A stretch of DNA of 64,000 nt from an uncultured Lysobacteraceae bacterium (GTDB lineage: Bacteria > Pseudomonadota > Gammaproteobacteria > Xanthomonadales > Xanthomonadaceae), in the NCBI GenBank assembly GCA_946480825.1, contig CAMLLG010000007.1, positions 1-64,000 of the forward strand, read 5' to 3'. A model generated the notes under the pieces. The model was not told where the DNA came from. It saw only the letters and a program-made list of their open reading frames with translations, and ran no database searches. Position numbers and translations under genes: made by a program. Each line of letters begins with the position of its first letter. Position 1 is the first letter of the stretch. This document shows positions 18,075 through 26,442 of this stretch, piece by piece.

Positions 18075-21002
18075 ATGGACGATCTGGCCGGAATTCTGAC
18101 CCTGTTGGGCCTGTTGGTGCTCTCGGTGCCCATCCTGTTGGTGGTGGCGCTGGTGAAGATCGGCAACGCCAAGGCGCGCATCGACACCCTGGAACGCGAA
18201 GTGCAGCACCTGCAGCGCCGGTTGTTGGGTGTCGAAGCCCGGGCCCCGGCGGTCGCGTCCGCCGCCAACGCCGCCGCGCCCGATGCCGCCGCTCAGGCCG
18301 ACACCGCTCAGGCCGACACCGCTCAGGCCGACACCTTCCGCCCGCAACCCGCCGCCGCACCGCCGCCGTTCCGCGCGGCCGCGCCGGTCGCCCAAGACCT
18401 CGACGAGACGCCGGCGATCCCGACGACCGGTCGCGCCCGCTTCGAACTTCCCGCCGACGATTTCCCCACCGACGCGCAGCCTGCCGCCGACGCCGATGCT
18501 GCGCAGCCGTCCGGACCGGCGATGCCGCCGCCGTTGCCGCCCAGACGCACCGTGCCGGCCGAGTCCACCGCACCGCCGCGCCCACCGCGCCCGCCGCGTC
18601 CCGAACGCCCGCCGTCGAAGCCGCCGTCCGATCCCATCGGCGATGCCTTCGGTGTCGTCCGTCGCTGGTTCACCGAGGGCAACGTGCCGGTGAAGATCGG
18701 CATGCTGGTGCTGTTGGCCGGCGTGGCCGCGTTGTTGAAATACGCCAACGATCAGGGCTGGGTGCGGGTGCCGATGGAAGTGCGCCTGGCCGGCATCGCC
18801 GCCGCGGCGATCGGTGGCCTGGTGTTCGCCTGGCGCCAGCGCGAGACGCGGCGTTCGTTCGCGCTGTCGCTGCAGGGCGGCGCCATCGGCGTGCTGATGC
18901 TGGTGACGTTCGCGGCCTTCAAGCTCTACGGCATGATCCCCGCCGGTGCCGCATTCGGCATCACCATCGCGCTGGTCGCCGGGCTGGGCGTGCTGGCGGT
19001 GATGCAGAACGCGCTGGCGCTGGCGGTGTTCGGCATCCTCGCCGGCTTTCTCGCGCCGATCTGGCTGTCCACCGGCAGCGGCAATCATGTCGCGCTGTTC
19101 TCGTATTACGCGGTGCTCAATCTCGGCATCTTCGGCATCGCCTGGCACCGCGCGTGGCGGCCGCTGAACCTGCTCGGCTTCGTCTTCACCTTCGCGATCG
19201 GCACGCTCTGGGGCGTGCTGGATTACGCGCCGGAGAAGTTCGCCACCACCGAGCCCTTCCTGCTGCTGTTCTTCGCGCTGTATCTGCTGATCCCGGTGTT
19301 CTACGCGAACCGCCGCGCCGACGACCACGGCGGCAACCCGCATCGGTTGGTCGACGGCACGCTGGTGTTCGGCACGCCGCTGGTGGCGTTCGCGCTGCAG
19401 GCCGGTCTGCTGCAGGGCGGTGCGTTCGACGACAGCCGCATGCCGCTGGCGCTGTCGGCGCTGGGCGCCGCCGCGATCTACGCACTGCTGGCCGCGCTGC
19501 TGCGCGGACGCGCGCGCTTCGCATCGCTGGTCGATACCTACGCCGTGCTCGCGGTCGGCTTCTCGACGTTGTCGGTGCCGCTGGCGTTGTCGGCGCGCGC
19601 CACCGCCAGCGTGTTCGCGCTGGAAGGCGCGGCGCTGGTCTGGCTGGGTGTGCGTCAGGGACATCGCCTGCCGCAGATCTCCGGTCTGCTGCTGCAACTC
19701 GCCGCCGCGGTGGCCTACGTCGCCGGTGTCGGCGGCATGAGCACCGGCTTCGCGACCATGGCGGCGGCCACCGCGTCGACGCCGATCGCCAATCCCGCGT
19801 TCATGAGCGCGCTGTTGATCGCGATCGCCGGTTTCGCGACCGCGTGGACCTATCGCCGCGAACAGGACGCCGGCATCGTCGCGCTGCTGGCGCTGTGGGG
19901 CCTGGGCTGGTGGACCTTCGCCGGCGCGCACGAGATCTTCGAGCATGTGCCGTACGGGCATCGCACCGACGCGCTGTTCGCATTCCTGCTCGTGACCGGT
20001 TGGCTCACCGCCGAGGTGCGGCGCCGGGTCGACGACATGGCCGTGTTCGGCGTCACCGCCGCCGTCGCGCTGCTGGTGGGCGCGCCGTTCGCGCTGGCGC
20101 AGACCGCGGAACACGATCATCCGTTCGGCGAATGGGGCGCGGCGACCTGGCTGCTGTTCGCGGCGCTGGGCTGGCGCACGCTGGTCTGCGTGCGCGAGGC
20201 CGGCCCCGTGGTGCGTCTGATCGCGCACGGCGGCTGGTTCTGGTCGTGGGTGACGGCGCTCGCGCTGGGCGCGCTGCATCTGGTCTACCGCGCCGATGAC
20301 GGCGTGACCGGGCAGCTCATGGGCGACGGTTGGCGGGTGATCGCGCTGGGCCTGCCGGTGTTGGTGTTCGCGGCGCTGCTGCAATTGCGTCCGTCGCTGC
20401 TGGCGCCGCCGCTGGCGCAGGGCTTCGAGGATTATCGCCGGCCGCTGCTGGGCTCGGTCCTGTTGGTGCTGGCGATGGGCTGGAGCCTGTCGCTGTTCTT
20501 CCCGGGCGACAGCGCGCCGCTGCCGTGGGTGACGCTGATCAATCCGCTGGAACTGTTCCAGCTCGGCGCGCTGGCGCTGCTGGCGCACCGCGCCTGGGCA
20601 GGGAACCGTCATCGCGGCGGCATCGGCGTGCCGATGTTCGCGCTGGCCGCGTTCGTCTGGATCAGCTTCGCCACGCTGCGCGCCACGCACCAGTGGGGCG
20701 ACGCCGAGTGGTCGCCCGACATGCTGGACGATTACGTCGTGCAGACCGCGTTGACCGTGGTGTGGAGCGTGCTCGGCGTGCTCGGCTGGATCTTCGGCTC
20801 GCGCCGCGGCGATCGTCTGCTGTGGGGCGCGGGGGCGGTGCTGATGGGCGTGGTGCTGCTGAAGCTGTTGCTGATCGATCGCAGCCATCTGGGCAATCTG
20901 TTCGGTATCGTGTCCTTCATCGCGTACGGCCTGCTGTGTACGGCGGTAGGCTATTTCGCGCCCGCACCCCCGCGCCGCGCCGTCACGGAGACCGCAACAT
21001 GA
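18075..21002 (+). CDS. DUF2339 polytopic membrane protein
   Basis: 975 residues from ATG 18075 (MDDLAGILTLLGLLVL); the frame is open further upstream but without homologous-looking sequence. An N-terminal transmembrane helix is followed by a short coiled coil (IDTLEREVQHLQRR), a ~150-residue Pro/Ala linker containing three exact 15-base repeats, and then some 24 or more closely packed hydrophobic helices to the C-terminus. This is the DUF2339 layout, including VRRWFTEGNVPVKIGMLVLL at the start of the membrane region. Function is unknown; members have been suspected of cell-envelope roles. The stop overlaps the start of the DUF3999 gene (ATGA), and this pair is a conserved partnership. Confidence 0.88.
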   Translation: MDDLAGILTLLGLLVLSVPILLVVALVKIGNAKARIDTLEREVQHLQRRLLGVEARAPAVASAANAAAPDAAAQADTAQADTAQADTFRPQPAAAPPPFRAAAPVAQDLDETPAIPTTGRARFELPADDFPTDAQPAADADAAQPSGPAMPPPLPPRRTVPAESTAPPRPPRPPRPERPPSKPPSDPIGDAFGVVRRWFTEGNVPVKIGMLVLLAGVAALLKYANDQGWVRVPMEVRLAGIAAAAIGGLVFAWRQRETRRSFALSLQGGAIGVLMLVTFAAFKLYGMIPAGAAFGITIALVAGLGVLAVMQNALALAVFGILAGFLAPIWLSTGSGNHVALFSYYAVLNLGIFGIAWHRAWRPLNLLGFVFTFAIGTLWGVLDYAPEKFATTEPFLLLFFALYLLIPVFYANRRADDHGGNPHRLVDGTLVFGTPLVAFALQAGLLQGGAFDDSRMPLALSALGAAAIYALLAALLRGRARFASLVDTYAVLAVGFSTLSVPLALSARATASVFALEGAALVWLGVRQGHRLPQISGLLLQLAAAVAYVAGVGGMSTGFATMAAATASTPIANPAFMSALLIAIAGFATAWTYRREQDAGIVALLALWGLGWWTFAGAHEIFEHVPYGHRTDALFAFLLVTGWLTAEVRRRVDDMAVFGVTAAVALLVGAPFALAQTAEHDHPFGEWGAATWLLFAALGWRTLVCVREAGPVVRLIAHGGWFWSWVTALALGALHLVYRADDGVTGQLMGDGWRVIALGLPVLVFAALLQLRPSLLAPPLAQGFEDYRRPLLGSVLLVLAMGWSLSLFFPGDSAPLPWVTLINPLELFQLGALALLAHRAWAGNRHRGGIGVPMFALAAFVWISFATLRATHQWGDAEWSPDMLDDYVVQTALTVVWSVLGVLGWIFGSRRGDRLLWGAGAVLMGVVLLKLLLIDRSHLGNLFGIVSFIAYGLLCTAVGYFAPAPPRRAVTETAT
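18291..18335 (+). repeat. Three tandem 15-bp repeats inside the DUF2339 gene
   Basis: The unit GCTCAGGCCGACACC occurs three times without change (18291-18305, 18306-18320, 18321-18335). It encodes AQADT three times in the linker before the membrane domain. Being a multiple of three, copy-number change would keep the frame. Confidence 0.85.
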
Positions 21003-22465
21003 AAGCGAATCGCAGGGCGAACCGCAGGGATGCCGCCCTGATCGCGCTGAAGATGTTCACGGCGTTGCTCGCCGTGTGTTTCGCCGCATTCTTCGCCGTC
21101 TCGCCACCGGCGCGCGCGGCGCAGCCCGACGATTACGCGTATCGCTGGCCGCTGAAGACCGAGGGCCAGAACGCCGCCTGGCAGTTCGAGCTGACGCCGG
21201 AGGTCTACGCGGCGCTGGTCGATGCCGAGCTGCGCGACTTCGCGGTGTTCAACGCCGACGGCCAGCCGGTGCCGGTGGCGCGGCTCACCGTCGACCCGGC
21301 CGCGCGGCCGGGCGTGGCCGAGGTGGCACTGCCGATGTTCGCGCTGCCGCGTCGCGCGGAGACGACGCAGGGCGGCGACGATCTGTCGCTGCGGCTGGAG
21401 CGCGACGACACCGGGCGCCTGCGCCTGCTGCAGTTGGATGCGGTCGCCGGCGCGGCGGCGCCGACCCTCATCGATTACGTGATGGACGCCGACCTCAACC
21501 GCGATCCGCGGCGGCCGGCCACCGTCGATCGCCTGGAGTTGCGCTGGCCGGAACGCGGCGATGTCCGCGCGCGTTTCGCGGTGGAAGGCAGCGACGATCT
21601 GGAAAACTGGCAGACATTGGTCGACGCCGCGGCCGTGGTTTCGCTGCGCCGCGACGGCGCGGTGCTGCAGCGGCGCGACATCGCGCTGCCCGCCACCGCG
21701 CTGCGCTATCTGCGTCTGCGCCAGCTCGACGGCGATCCGCTGACCGGGCTGCAGGTGCAGGCGCGCCGCACCCGCGCAGGCGCGTCGGTGCCGCAGTGGC
21801 GGCGGTTGCGCGCGGACTTCGTCGACGGCACGGCGGACGAATTCGGCAAGGGCGAGATCTATCGCTACCGCCTGCCCGCGGCGCTGCCGGTGGGGCGCCT
21901 GCTCATCGGCCTGGGCACCGACAACGCGACCACCGAGGTCATCGTCGATGGCCTGACCGGCGGTGCGCAGGGCGCCGCGACCTGGGTGCCGATCGGGCGC
22001 ACGCTGTTGTTCCGGCTGCGTCAGGGCGAGTTGCGCATCGACAACGACGACTACGTACTGACCGCACCGCTGACCGCGAAGGAATGGCGGCTGCGCAGCC
22101 CGGTGCGGCTGAATCCCACGCCCTCCGTCGAGGTCGCCTATCTGCCGGATCGTTTCGTGTTCCTGGCCCAGGGGCGCGGCCCGTACACGTTGGCCGCGGG
22201 CAGCCGCAACGCGCGTCGCGAGTCGCTGCCGGTGGAGCAGGCGCTGGCGCCGCTGCGCCGGCAGTTGGGCCCGGAATGGACGCCGCCGCTGGCCACGCTG
22301 GGCGCGCGTGCGGACGCCGCCGGCGCCAGGGCCTACGACGACGCGCCGGTGCCGGTCGATTGGCGCCGCTGGATGCTGTGGGGCTTCCTGGTGCTCGGCG
22401 CGGCGGTGGTCGGCGGTTTCGCGCTGACCCTGCTGCGGACGAAATCGTCGGCGGCGCAGAGCTGA
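20999..22465 (+). CDS. DUF3999 membrane-anchored periplasmic protein
   Basis: 488 residues. ATG 20999 overlaps the DUF2339 stop by four bases, so the two should be translationally coupled. A signal segment ([24 protein letters not shown]) leads into a large beta-rich periplasmic region with DUF3999 features: [15 protein letters not shown] near the start, [27 protein letters not shown] in the middle and [21 protein letters not shown] near the end. A single transmembrane helix ([22 protein letters not shown]) at ~460-480 leaves a short cytosolic tail. Function unknown; co-occurrence with DUF2339 implies a joint envelope complex. Confidence 0.85.
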   Translation: MKANRRANRRDAALIALKMFTALLAVCFAAFFAVSPPARAAQPDDYAYRWPLKTEGQNAAWQFELTPEVYAALVDAELRDFAVFNADGQPVPVARLTVDPAARPGVAEVALPMFALPRRAETTQGGDDLSLRLERDDTGRLRLLQLDAVAGAAAPTLIDYVMDADLNRDPRRPATVDRLELRWPERGDVRARFAVEGSDDLENWQTLVDAAAVVSLRRDGAVLQRRDIALPATALRYLRLRQLDGDPLTGLQVQARRTRAGASVPQWRRLRADFVDGTADEFGKGEIYRYRLPAALPVGRLLIGLGTDNATTEVIVDGLTGGAQGAATWVPIGRTLLFRLRQGELRIDNDDYVLTAPLTAKEWRLRSPVRLNPTPSVEVAYLPDRFVFLAQGRGPYTLAAGSRNARRESLPVEQALAPLRRQLGPEWTPPLATLGARADAAGARAYDDAPVPVDWRRWMLWGFLVLGAAVVGGFALTLLRTKSSAAQS

Positions 22466-22556
22466 CGGTCCGCCGCCGCACGCGGGTTTGATGCCGCGGG
22501 TCCCGAACGCGGACAATGGCGGTCTTCGCCATTCCCTTCGTTCCAGGAGCCCCCGC

Positions 22557-23732
22557 ATGGCCATCGTCCGCATGACCGATCTCGACCTCGCCGGCAAGCG
22601 CGTGTTGATCCGGCAAGACCTCAACGTGCCGGTCGCCGACGGCAAGGTCACCTCCGACCAGCGCATCGTCGCGTCGCTGCCGACGCTGCGCGCGGCGCTG
22701 GAGAAGGGCGCGGCGGTGATGGTGATGTCGCATCTGGGCCGGCCGAAGGAAGGCCAGTGGAGCGAGGCCGATTCGCTGGCGCCGGTGGCTGCGCGCCTGG
22801 GCGAACTGCTCGGTCGCGAGGTGCCGCTGGTGAAGGATTGGGTCGACGGCGTCGAGGTCGCATCCGGCCAACTCGTGTTGCTCGAAAACTGCCGCATGAA
22901 CATCGGCGAGGGCAAGGACGACGAGACCCTGTCGAAGAAGTACGCCGATCTGTGCGACGTGTTCGTGATGGACGCCTTCGGCACCGCGCACCGCGCGCAG
23001 GCGTCGACCCACGGCGTCATCCGTTTCGCGAAACAGGCCGCGGGCGGCCCGCTGCTGATGGCCGAACTCGATGCGCTGGCGAAGGCGCTGGAGCATCCCG
23101 CGCGCCCGCTGCTGGCGATCGTCGCCGGCAGCAAGGTCAGCACCAAGCTCGAACTGCTGTCGTCGCTGGTGTCGAAGGTCGATCGGCTGATCGTCGGCGG
23201 CGGCATCGCAAACACCTTCATCGCCGCGATGGGCCACGGCGTCGGCAAATCGCTGGTCGAGCACGATCTGCTCGACACCGCCCGGCAGATCATGGCCGAC
23301 GCGCAGGCCCGCGGCGCCGAGATCCCGGTGCCGACCGACGTGGTGGTGGCGCCCGCGTTCGCCGCGGATGCGCCCGCCACCATCAAGGCCGTCGACGCGG
23401 TCGGCGCCGACGACATGATCCTCGACATCGGCCCGCAAACCGCCGCGCGTTACGCCGAACTGATCCGGGCCGCCGGCACCGTGGTCTGGAACGGCCCGGT
23501 CGGCGTGTTCGAATTCGACGCCTTCGGCAAGGGCACCGAAACCTTGGCCCGCGCGATCGCCGACAGCGCCGCGTTCTCCATCGCCGGGGGCGGCGACACG
23601 CTCGCGGCGGTCGACAAGTACGGGATCGAGGACGCGGTCTCCTACATCTCCACCGGCGGCGGCGCCTTCCTGGAATTCCTCGAAGGCAAGACCCTGCCGG
23701 CAGTGGCGGCGCTGCAGGCCCGGGCGGGCTGA
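22557..23732 (+). CDS. pgk: Phosphoglycerate kinase
   Basis: 391 residues, the bacterial norm. The N-terminal substrate-binding [25 protein letters not shown] with the following region, [13 protein letters not shown], the hinge and nucleotide domain ([21 protein letters not shown]) and the C-terminal GGGDTLAA are all present. It transfers phosphate from 1,3-bisphosphoglycerate to ADP in glycolysis. ATG 22557 follows a CAGGAG sequence. It is 91 bases after the DUF3999 gene and may be read separately: a GGACAATGG box precedes it. Confidence 0.97.
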   Translation: MAIVRMTDLDLAGKRVLIRQDLNVPVADGKVTSDQRIVASLPTLRAALEKGAAVMVMSHLGRPKEGQWSEADSLAPVAARLGELLGREVPLVKDWVDGVEVASGQLVLLENCRMNIGEGKDDETLSKKYADLCDVFVMDAFGTAHRAQASTHGVIRFAKQAAGGPLLMAELDALAKALEHPARPLLAIVAGSKVSTKLELLSSLVSKVDRLIVGGGIANTFIAAMGHGVGKSLVEHDLLDTARQIMADAQARGAEIPVPTDVVVAPAFAADAPATIKAVDAVGADDMILDIGPQTAARYAELIRAAGTVVWNGPVGVFEFDAFGKGTETLARAIADSAAFSIAGGGDTLAAVDKYGIEDAVSYISTGGGAFLEFLEGKTLPAVAALQARAG

Positions 23733-24158
23733 AGGCCGCGTTCGCGCGGCGGGCTCACGATCCTCCGCGTTGATCCTCCGCGTCGATCCTTCGCGCCGAC
23801 TCTCGGCACCGATTCGCCGCGCCGACCCTCCGGACGGCGCTTCGTCGTCGCGGAAGCCTCTGCGACGGCCGGCATCGAGTGCGGTGTGCGCTGCAGAATG
23901 CGGGCCGCCCGCCGGCGTGTTATACCGATCTCCACCCCGCGGGCTCGGCAACGGAACGGGCGGGTCGCGCTCCGCTTCGGCGTCCGCCGATGTCGTCCGC
24001 GAGCGTCCGTTGCGCCGAGCCTCCCGATCGCCCCTCCGATCCTGTTCGATCGGGCATCCGCGATCGGGCAGCGGGCGTTCGCCGGCGCACGCCATACCGA
24101 CGCGCGTCGCGACAGAGGTCAGGAGCTGTCATCCGTTCAATCGTTCCCGGAGAAATAC
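23733..24158. other. Gene-free spacer between pgk and the protease gene
   Basis: About 425 bases with no supported gene. It begins with a 13-bp tandem array of three units (GATCCTCCGCGTT, GATCCTCCGCGTC, GATCCTTCGCGCC; 23759-23797). The remainder is GC-rich with no clear promoter or hairpin until CCCGGAGAAATAC, the ribosome binding site of the next gene. Confidence 0.5.
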
Positions 24159-25130
24159 ATGAACAACGCGAAGTCCGTCCCGAATCGTTTCCGCACACGC
24201 ACCGCGATCGTCCTTGCCCTGCTTTCCGCCGTCGCGATCAGCGCGCCGGTGTCCGCCCGCCAGGGCCCGAAGCCCGCCGCCGAAGCCCGCGGCAGCCTTT
24301 CCGAGGCGCGTCCGCCGGTCGAAGCCCGCGGCAACTGGATGCACGAATACGTCCAGCTGCGCCTGGCCGCGCAGAATCTCAAGTACGCCACCGGCCCGAT
24401 GAGCCGGTACGAAATGCAGCAGACGATCACGCCGAAGATCGTCGGCGGCACCGTCGCCGGCCCCAACGACAATCCCTTCCAGGTCGCGCTGCTCAGCAAG
24501 AGCGTCGCCGACAACTTCAACGCCCAGTTCTGCGGCGGCACGCTGGTCAAGGCGAACGTGATCGTCACCGCCGCGCACTGCAGCGATTTCGTCACCGCCG
24601 GCCAGGTGCAGGTGCTCACCGGCACCCGCAACCTCGACGGCACCGGCACCCGCCGCGACGTCGTCAGCATCGCGATCCATCCGAACTGGAATCCGAACAC
24701 CTTCGATTACGACGTGGCGGTGTGGACGCTGTCGTCCTCCACCAGCGGCATTCCGTTCGCGTCGCTGGCGAGCGCCGATCCGCCGGCCGGCACCAACCTG
24801 CTGGTCACCGGTTGGGGCGCGCTGACCGAAGGCGGCAGCTTCCCGATCGATCTGCGCAAGGCGACGGTGCCGCTGGTGAGCAACACCACCTGCAACGGTC
24901 GCAAGTCGTACGGCGGCGCGATCACGTCGCAGATGATCTGCGCCGGTTTCTCGAGCGGCGGCGTCGACAGCTGTCAGGGCGATTCCGGCGGCCCGCTGAC
25001 CCAGGGCAGCGTGCTGACCGGCATCGTCAGTTGGGGCAGCGGCTGCGCGCGCCGCAACAAGTACGGCGTCTACAGCCGCGTCTCCAGCGCGTCGATCCGC
25101 AACTTCATCATCACCCAGGCCGGGCTGTAA
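24159..25130 (+). CDS. Secreted trypsin-like serine protease
   Basis: 323 residues with a signal peptide (core TAIVLALLSAVAISAPVSA) and a ~75-residue pro-region. The chymotrypsin-fold domain begins at KIVGGTVAG, the classic activation site. The triad is complete: His140 in TAAHC, Asp185 in DYDVAVW and Ser276 in GDSGGPL. The DSCQGDSGG context, with Asp six residues before the Ser, predicts trypsin-like cleavage after Lys/Arg. Cysteines are paired as in the family. GGAGAA lies upstream of ATG 24159. It is probably exported to the medium, activated by cleavage at the IVGG site, and works as a nutritional or predatory protease. A strong terminator follows. Confidence 0.93.
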   Translation: MNNAKSVPNRFRTRTAIVLALLSAVAISAPVSARQGPKPAAEARGSLSEARPPVEARGNWMHEYVQLRLAAQNLKYATGPMSRYEMQQTITPKIVGGTVAGPNDNPFQVALLSKSVADNFNAQFCGGTLVKANVIVTAAHCSDFVTAGQVQVLTGTRNLDGTGTRRDVVSIAIHPNWNPNTFDYDVAVWTLSSSTSGIPFASLASADPPAGTNLLVTGWGALTEGGSFPIDLRKATVPLVSNTTCNGRKSYGGAITSQMICAGFSSGGVDSCQGDSGGPLTQGSVLTGIVSWGSGCARRNKYGVYSRVSSASIRNFIITQAGL

Positions 25131-25203
25131 GGCGTCGCGCGATCGGCGGAGGCGGGTGCGATCCATCTCGATCCGCCGACCGTGCCGTCCGCACGTGGCC
25201 GGA

Positions 25204-25235
25204 AGCCCCCGCGTTCAGCGGGGGCTTTCTTTTTT
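25204..25235 (+). terminator. Intrinsic terminator of the serine protease gene
   Basis: A 9-bp perfect stem, AGCCCCCGC with GCGGGGGCT around GTTCA, is followed by TTCTTTTTT. It starts 74 bases after the protease stop. Confidence 0.9.
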
Positions 25236-25332
25236 GCCGTCGCGAAATCGATGCCGCGTCACTGCAATTCGCGGCGCGACCCGATACGCTGGCGCCGCGG
25301 CGATGTCGCCGCGCTAGCGAAGGAGTGCAGAC

Positions 25333-25557
25333 ATGAAGTCTCGCCGTGGAATCGTGTGGTCCGCCCTGGTCGTTTCGCTGTTCCTGTCCGGTGCCGTGGG
25401 CGCCAATGGCGGTTGCCTGCAGGGCACCTGGCATTATCTGGACGCCAGCGGGCGCCTGGTCGGTGAGCAGACCGTGGGTTGCGGCGAACTCGACGGCAGT
25501 TGGGGCAGCGTCACCGCCAACAAGACGTTCACCCAGGGCTGCGCCAGCAGCTTCTGA
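25333..25557 (+). CDS. Small exported DUF6289-like protein
   Basis: 74 residues. GAAGGAG precedes ATG 25333 by 7-8 bases. A signal peptide ends near VGANG. The mature ~50 residues hold three cysteines and read GTWHYLDASGRLVGEQTVGCG then DGSWGSVT. The pattern Y-x-D-A-x-G-x-x-V-G-x-x-T-x-x-C is typical of DUF6289 small secreted proteins in Xanthomonadaceae and actinomycetes. Role unknown. The DUF assignment is from memory of the pattern, so moderate. Confidence 0.6.
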   Translation: MKSRRGIVWSALVVSLFLSGAVGANGGCLQGTWHYLDASGRLVGEQTVGCGELDGSWGSVTANKTFTQGCASSF

Positions 25558-25580
25558 TCGCCGACGCGTCTCGTGTTTCC

Positions 25581-25610
25581 GCGAAGGCCCGGCGCAGTCC
25601 GGGCCTTCGC
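25581..25610 (+). terminator. 12-bp perfect hairpin after the DUF6289-like gene, no T-run
   Basis: GCGAAGGCCCGG pairs with CCGGGCCTTCGC around CGCAGT, 24 bases after the small protein's stop. There is no T-tract, so it may be a weak terminator, an mRNA 3'-end stabiliser, or both directions' barrier before the HAD phosphatase gene. Confidence 0.55.
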
Positions 25611-25680
25611 ACGAGGCGATTCCGCCGCTTGCGGTTCCGCTCCTTCCGCTCTCCTTCCTCCGCACGACACCGCCATCCGC

Positions 25681-26334
25681 ATGAAGACCCTGTTTTTCGA
25701 CCTCGACGGCACCCTGATCGACTCCGCCGTCGGCATCACCCGCTGCGTCGCGTATTCGCTGGAACGCATGGGTCATCCCGGATTGGGGGACGCGGAACTG
25801 CGGCGCTGGATCGGCCCGGCGCTGCGGGTGAGTTACGGCAAGTTGTTCGATGCGCCGGCGGACATCGAGCGTGCGGTCGAACTCTACCGCGAGCGTTTCG
25901 AGATCGAAGGCTGGCGCGAACACACGCTCTACGAGGGCATCGGCGAGGTCGTGGAGACCGCCCACGCCGCCGGCTGGCGGCTCGCGGTGGTCACCGCCAA
26001 GAACGAACCGCACGCGCGTAAGATCGTCGAGACGCTGCCGTTCGGCGGCCGTTTCCGGGACATCGTGGGCGCGACGCCCGACGGCCGCCTGAGCCACAAG
26101 CCCGAACTCATCGCCGAAGCGCTGGCGCGGTTCGGCATCGATGCCGATCGCGCGGCGATCGACTGCACGATGATCGGCGACCGTCACATGGACATCGAGG
26201 GCGCCGTCCATCACCGCATGCGCGGGATCGGCGTGCTCTGGGGCTTCGGCGACGAGGCCGAGCTGCGCGACGCGGGCGCGTATGCGCTGGCGCGCACGCC
26301 GGCCGAATTGTCGGCGTTGCTGGCGCAGGCCTGA
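25681..26334 (+). CDS. HAD-superfamily phosphatase (phosphoglycolate phosphatase-like)
   Basis: 217 residues. The four HAD motifs are visible: DLDGTLIDS with nucleophile Asp near residue 8, VVTAKN for motif II, the Lys of LSHKPELI for motif III, and MIGDRHMDIEGA for motif IV. The ~65-residue alpha-helical C1 cap (ITRCVAYSLERMG onward) places it with the phosphoglycolate phosphatase / beta-phosphoglucomutase-like subgroup. It hydrolyses a small phosphate ester in the cytoplasm; the exact substrate is not evident. The start ATG 25681 is at the first residue before the core beta strand. Confidence 0.88.
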   Translation: MKTLFFDLDGTLIDSAVGITRCVAYSLERMGHPGLGDAELRRWIGPALRVSYGKLFDAPADIERAVELYRERFEIEGWREHTLYEGIGEVVETAHAAGWRLAVVTAKNEPHARKIVETLPFGGRFRDIVGATPDGRLSHKPELIAEALARFGIDADRAAIDCTMIGDRHMDIEGAVHHRMRGIGVLWGFGDEAELRDAGAYALARTPAELSALLAQA

Positions 26335-26442
26335 GGCCGATCCGCGACCCGGATCCCGTCGACGCCCGATCAAGCCCGAGGCGTGACGGAATTCGCGATT
26401 TTCGGTGTAGCCTTTCCCGGTCAGGGGAAGGGGACACCGACG

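Noticed and set aside
17595..20888. 1097-residue minus-strand ORF opposite the DUF2339 gene
   Set aside because: Gln/Arg/His-rich shadow of a GC-rich membrane protein gene; no domain and no start signals.
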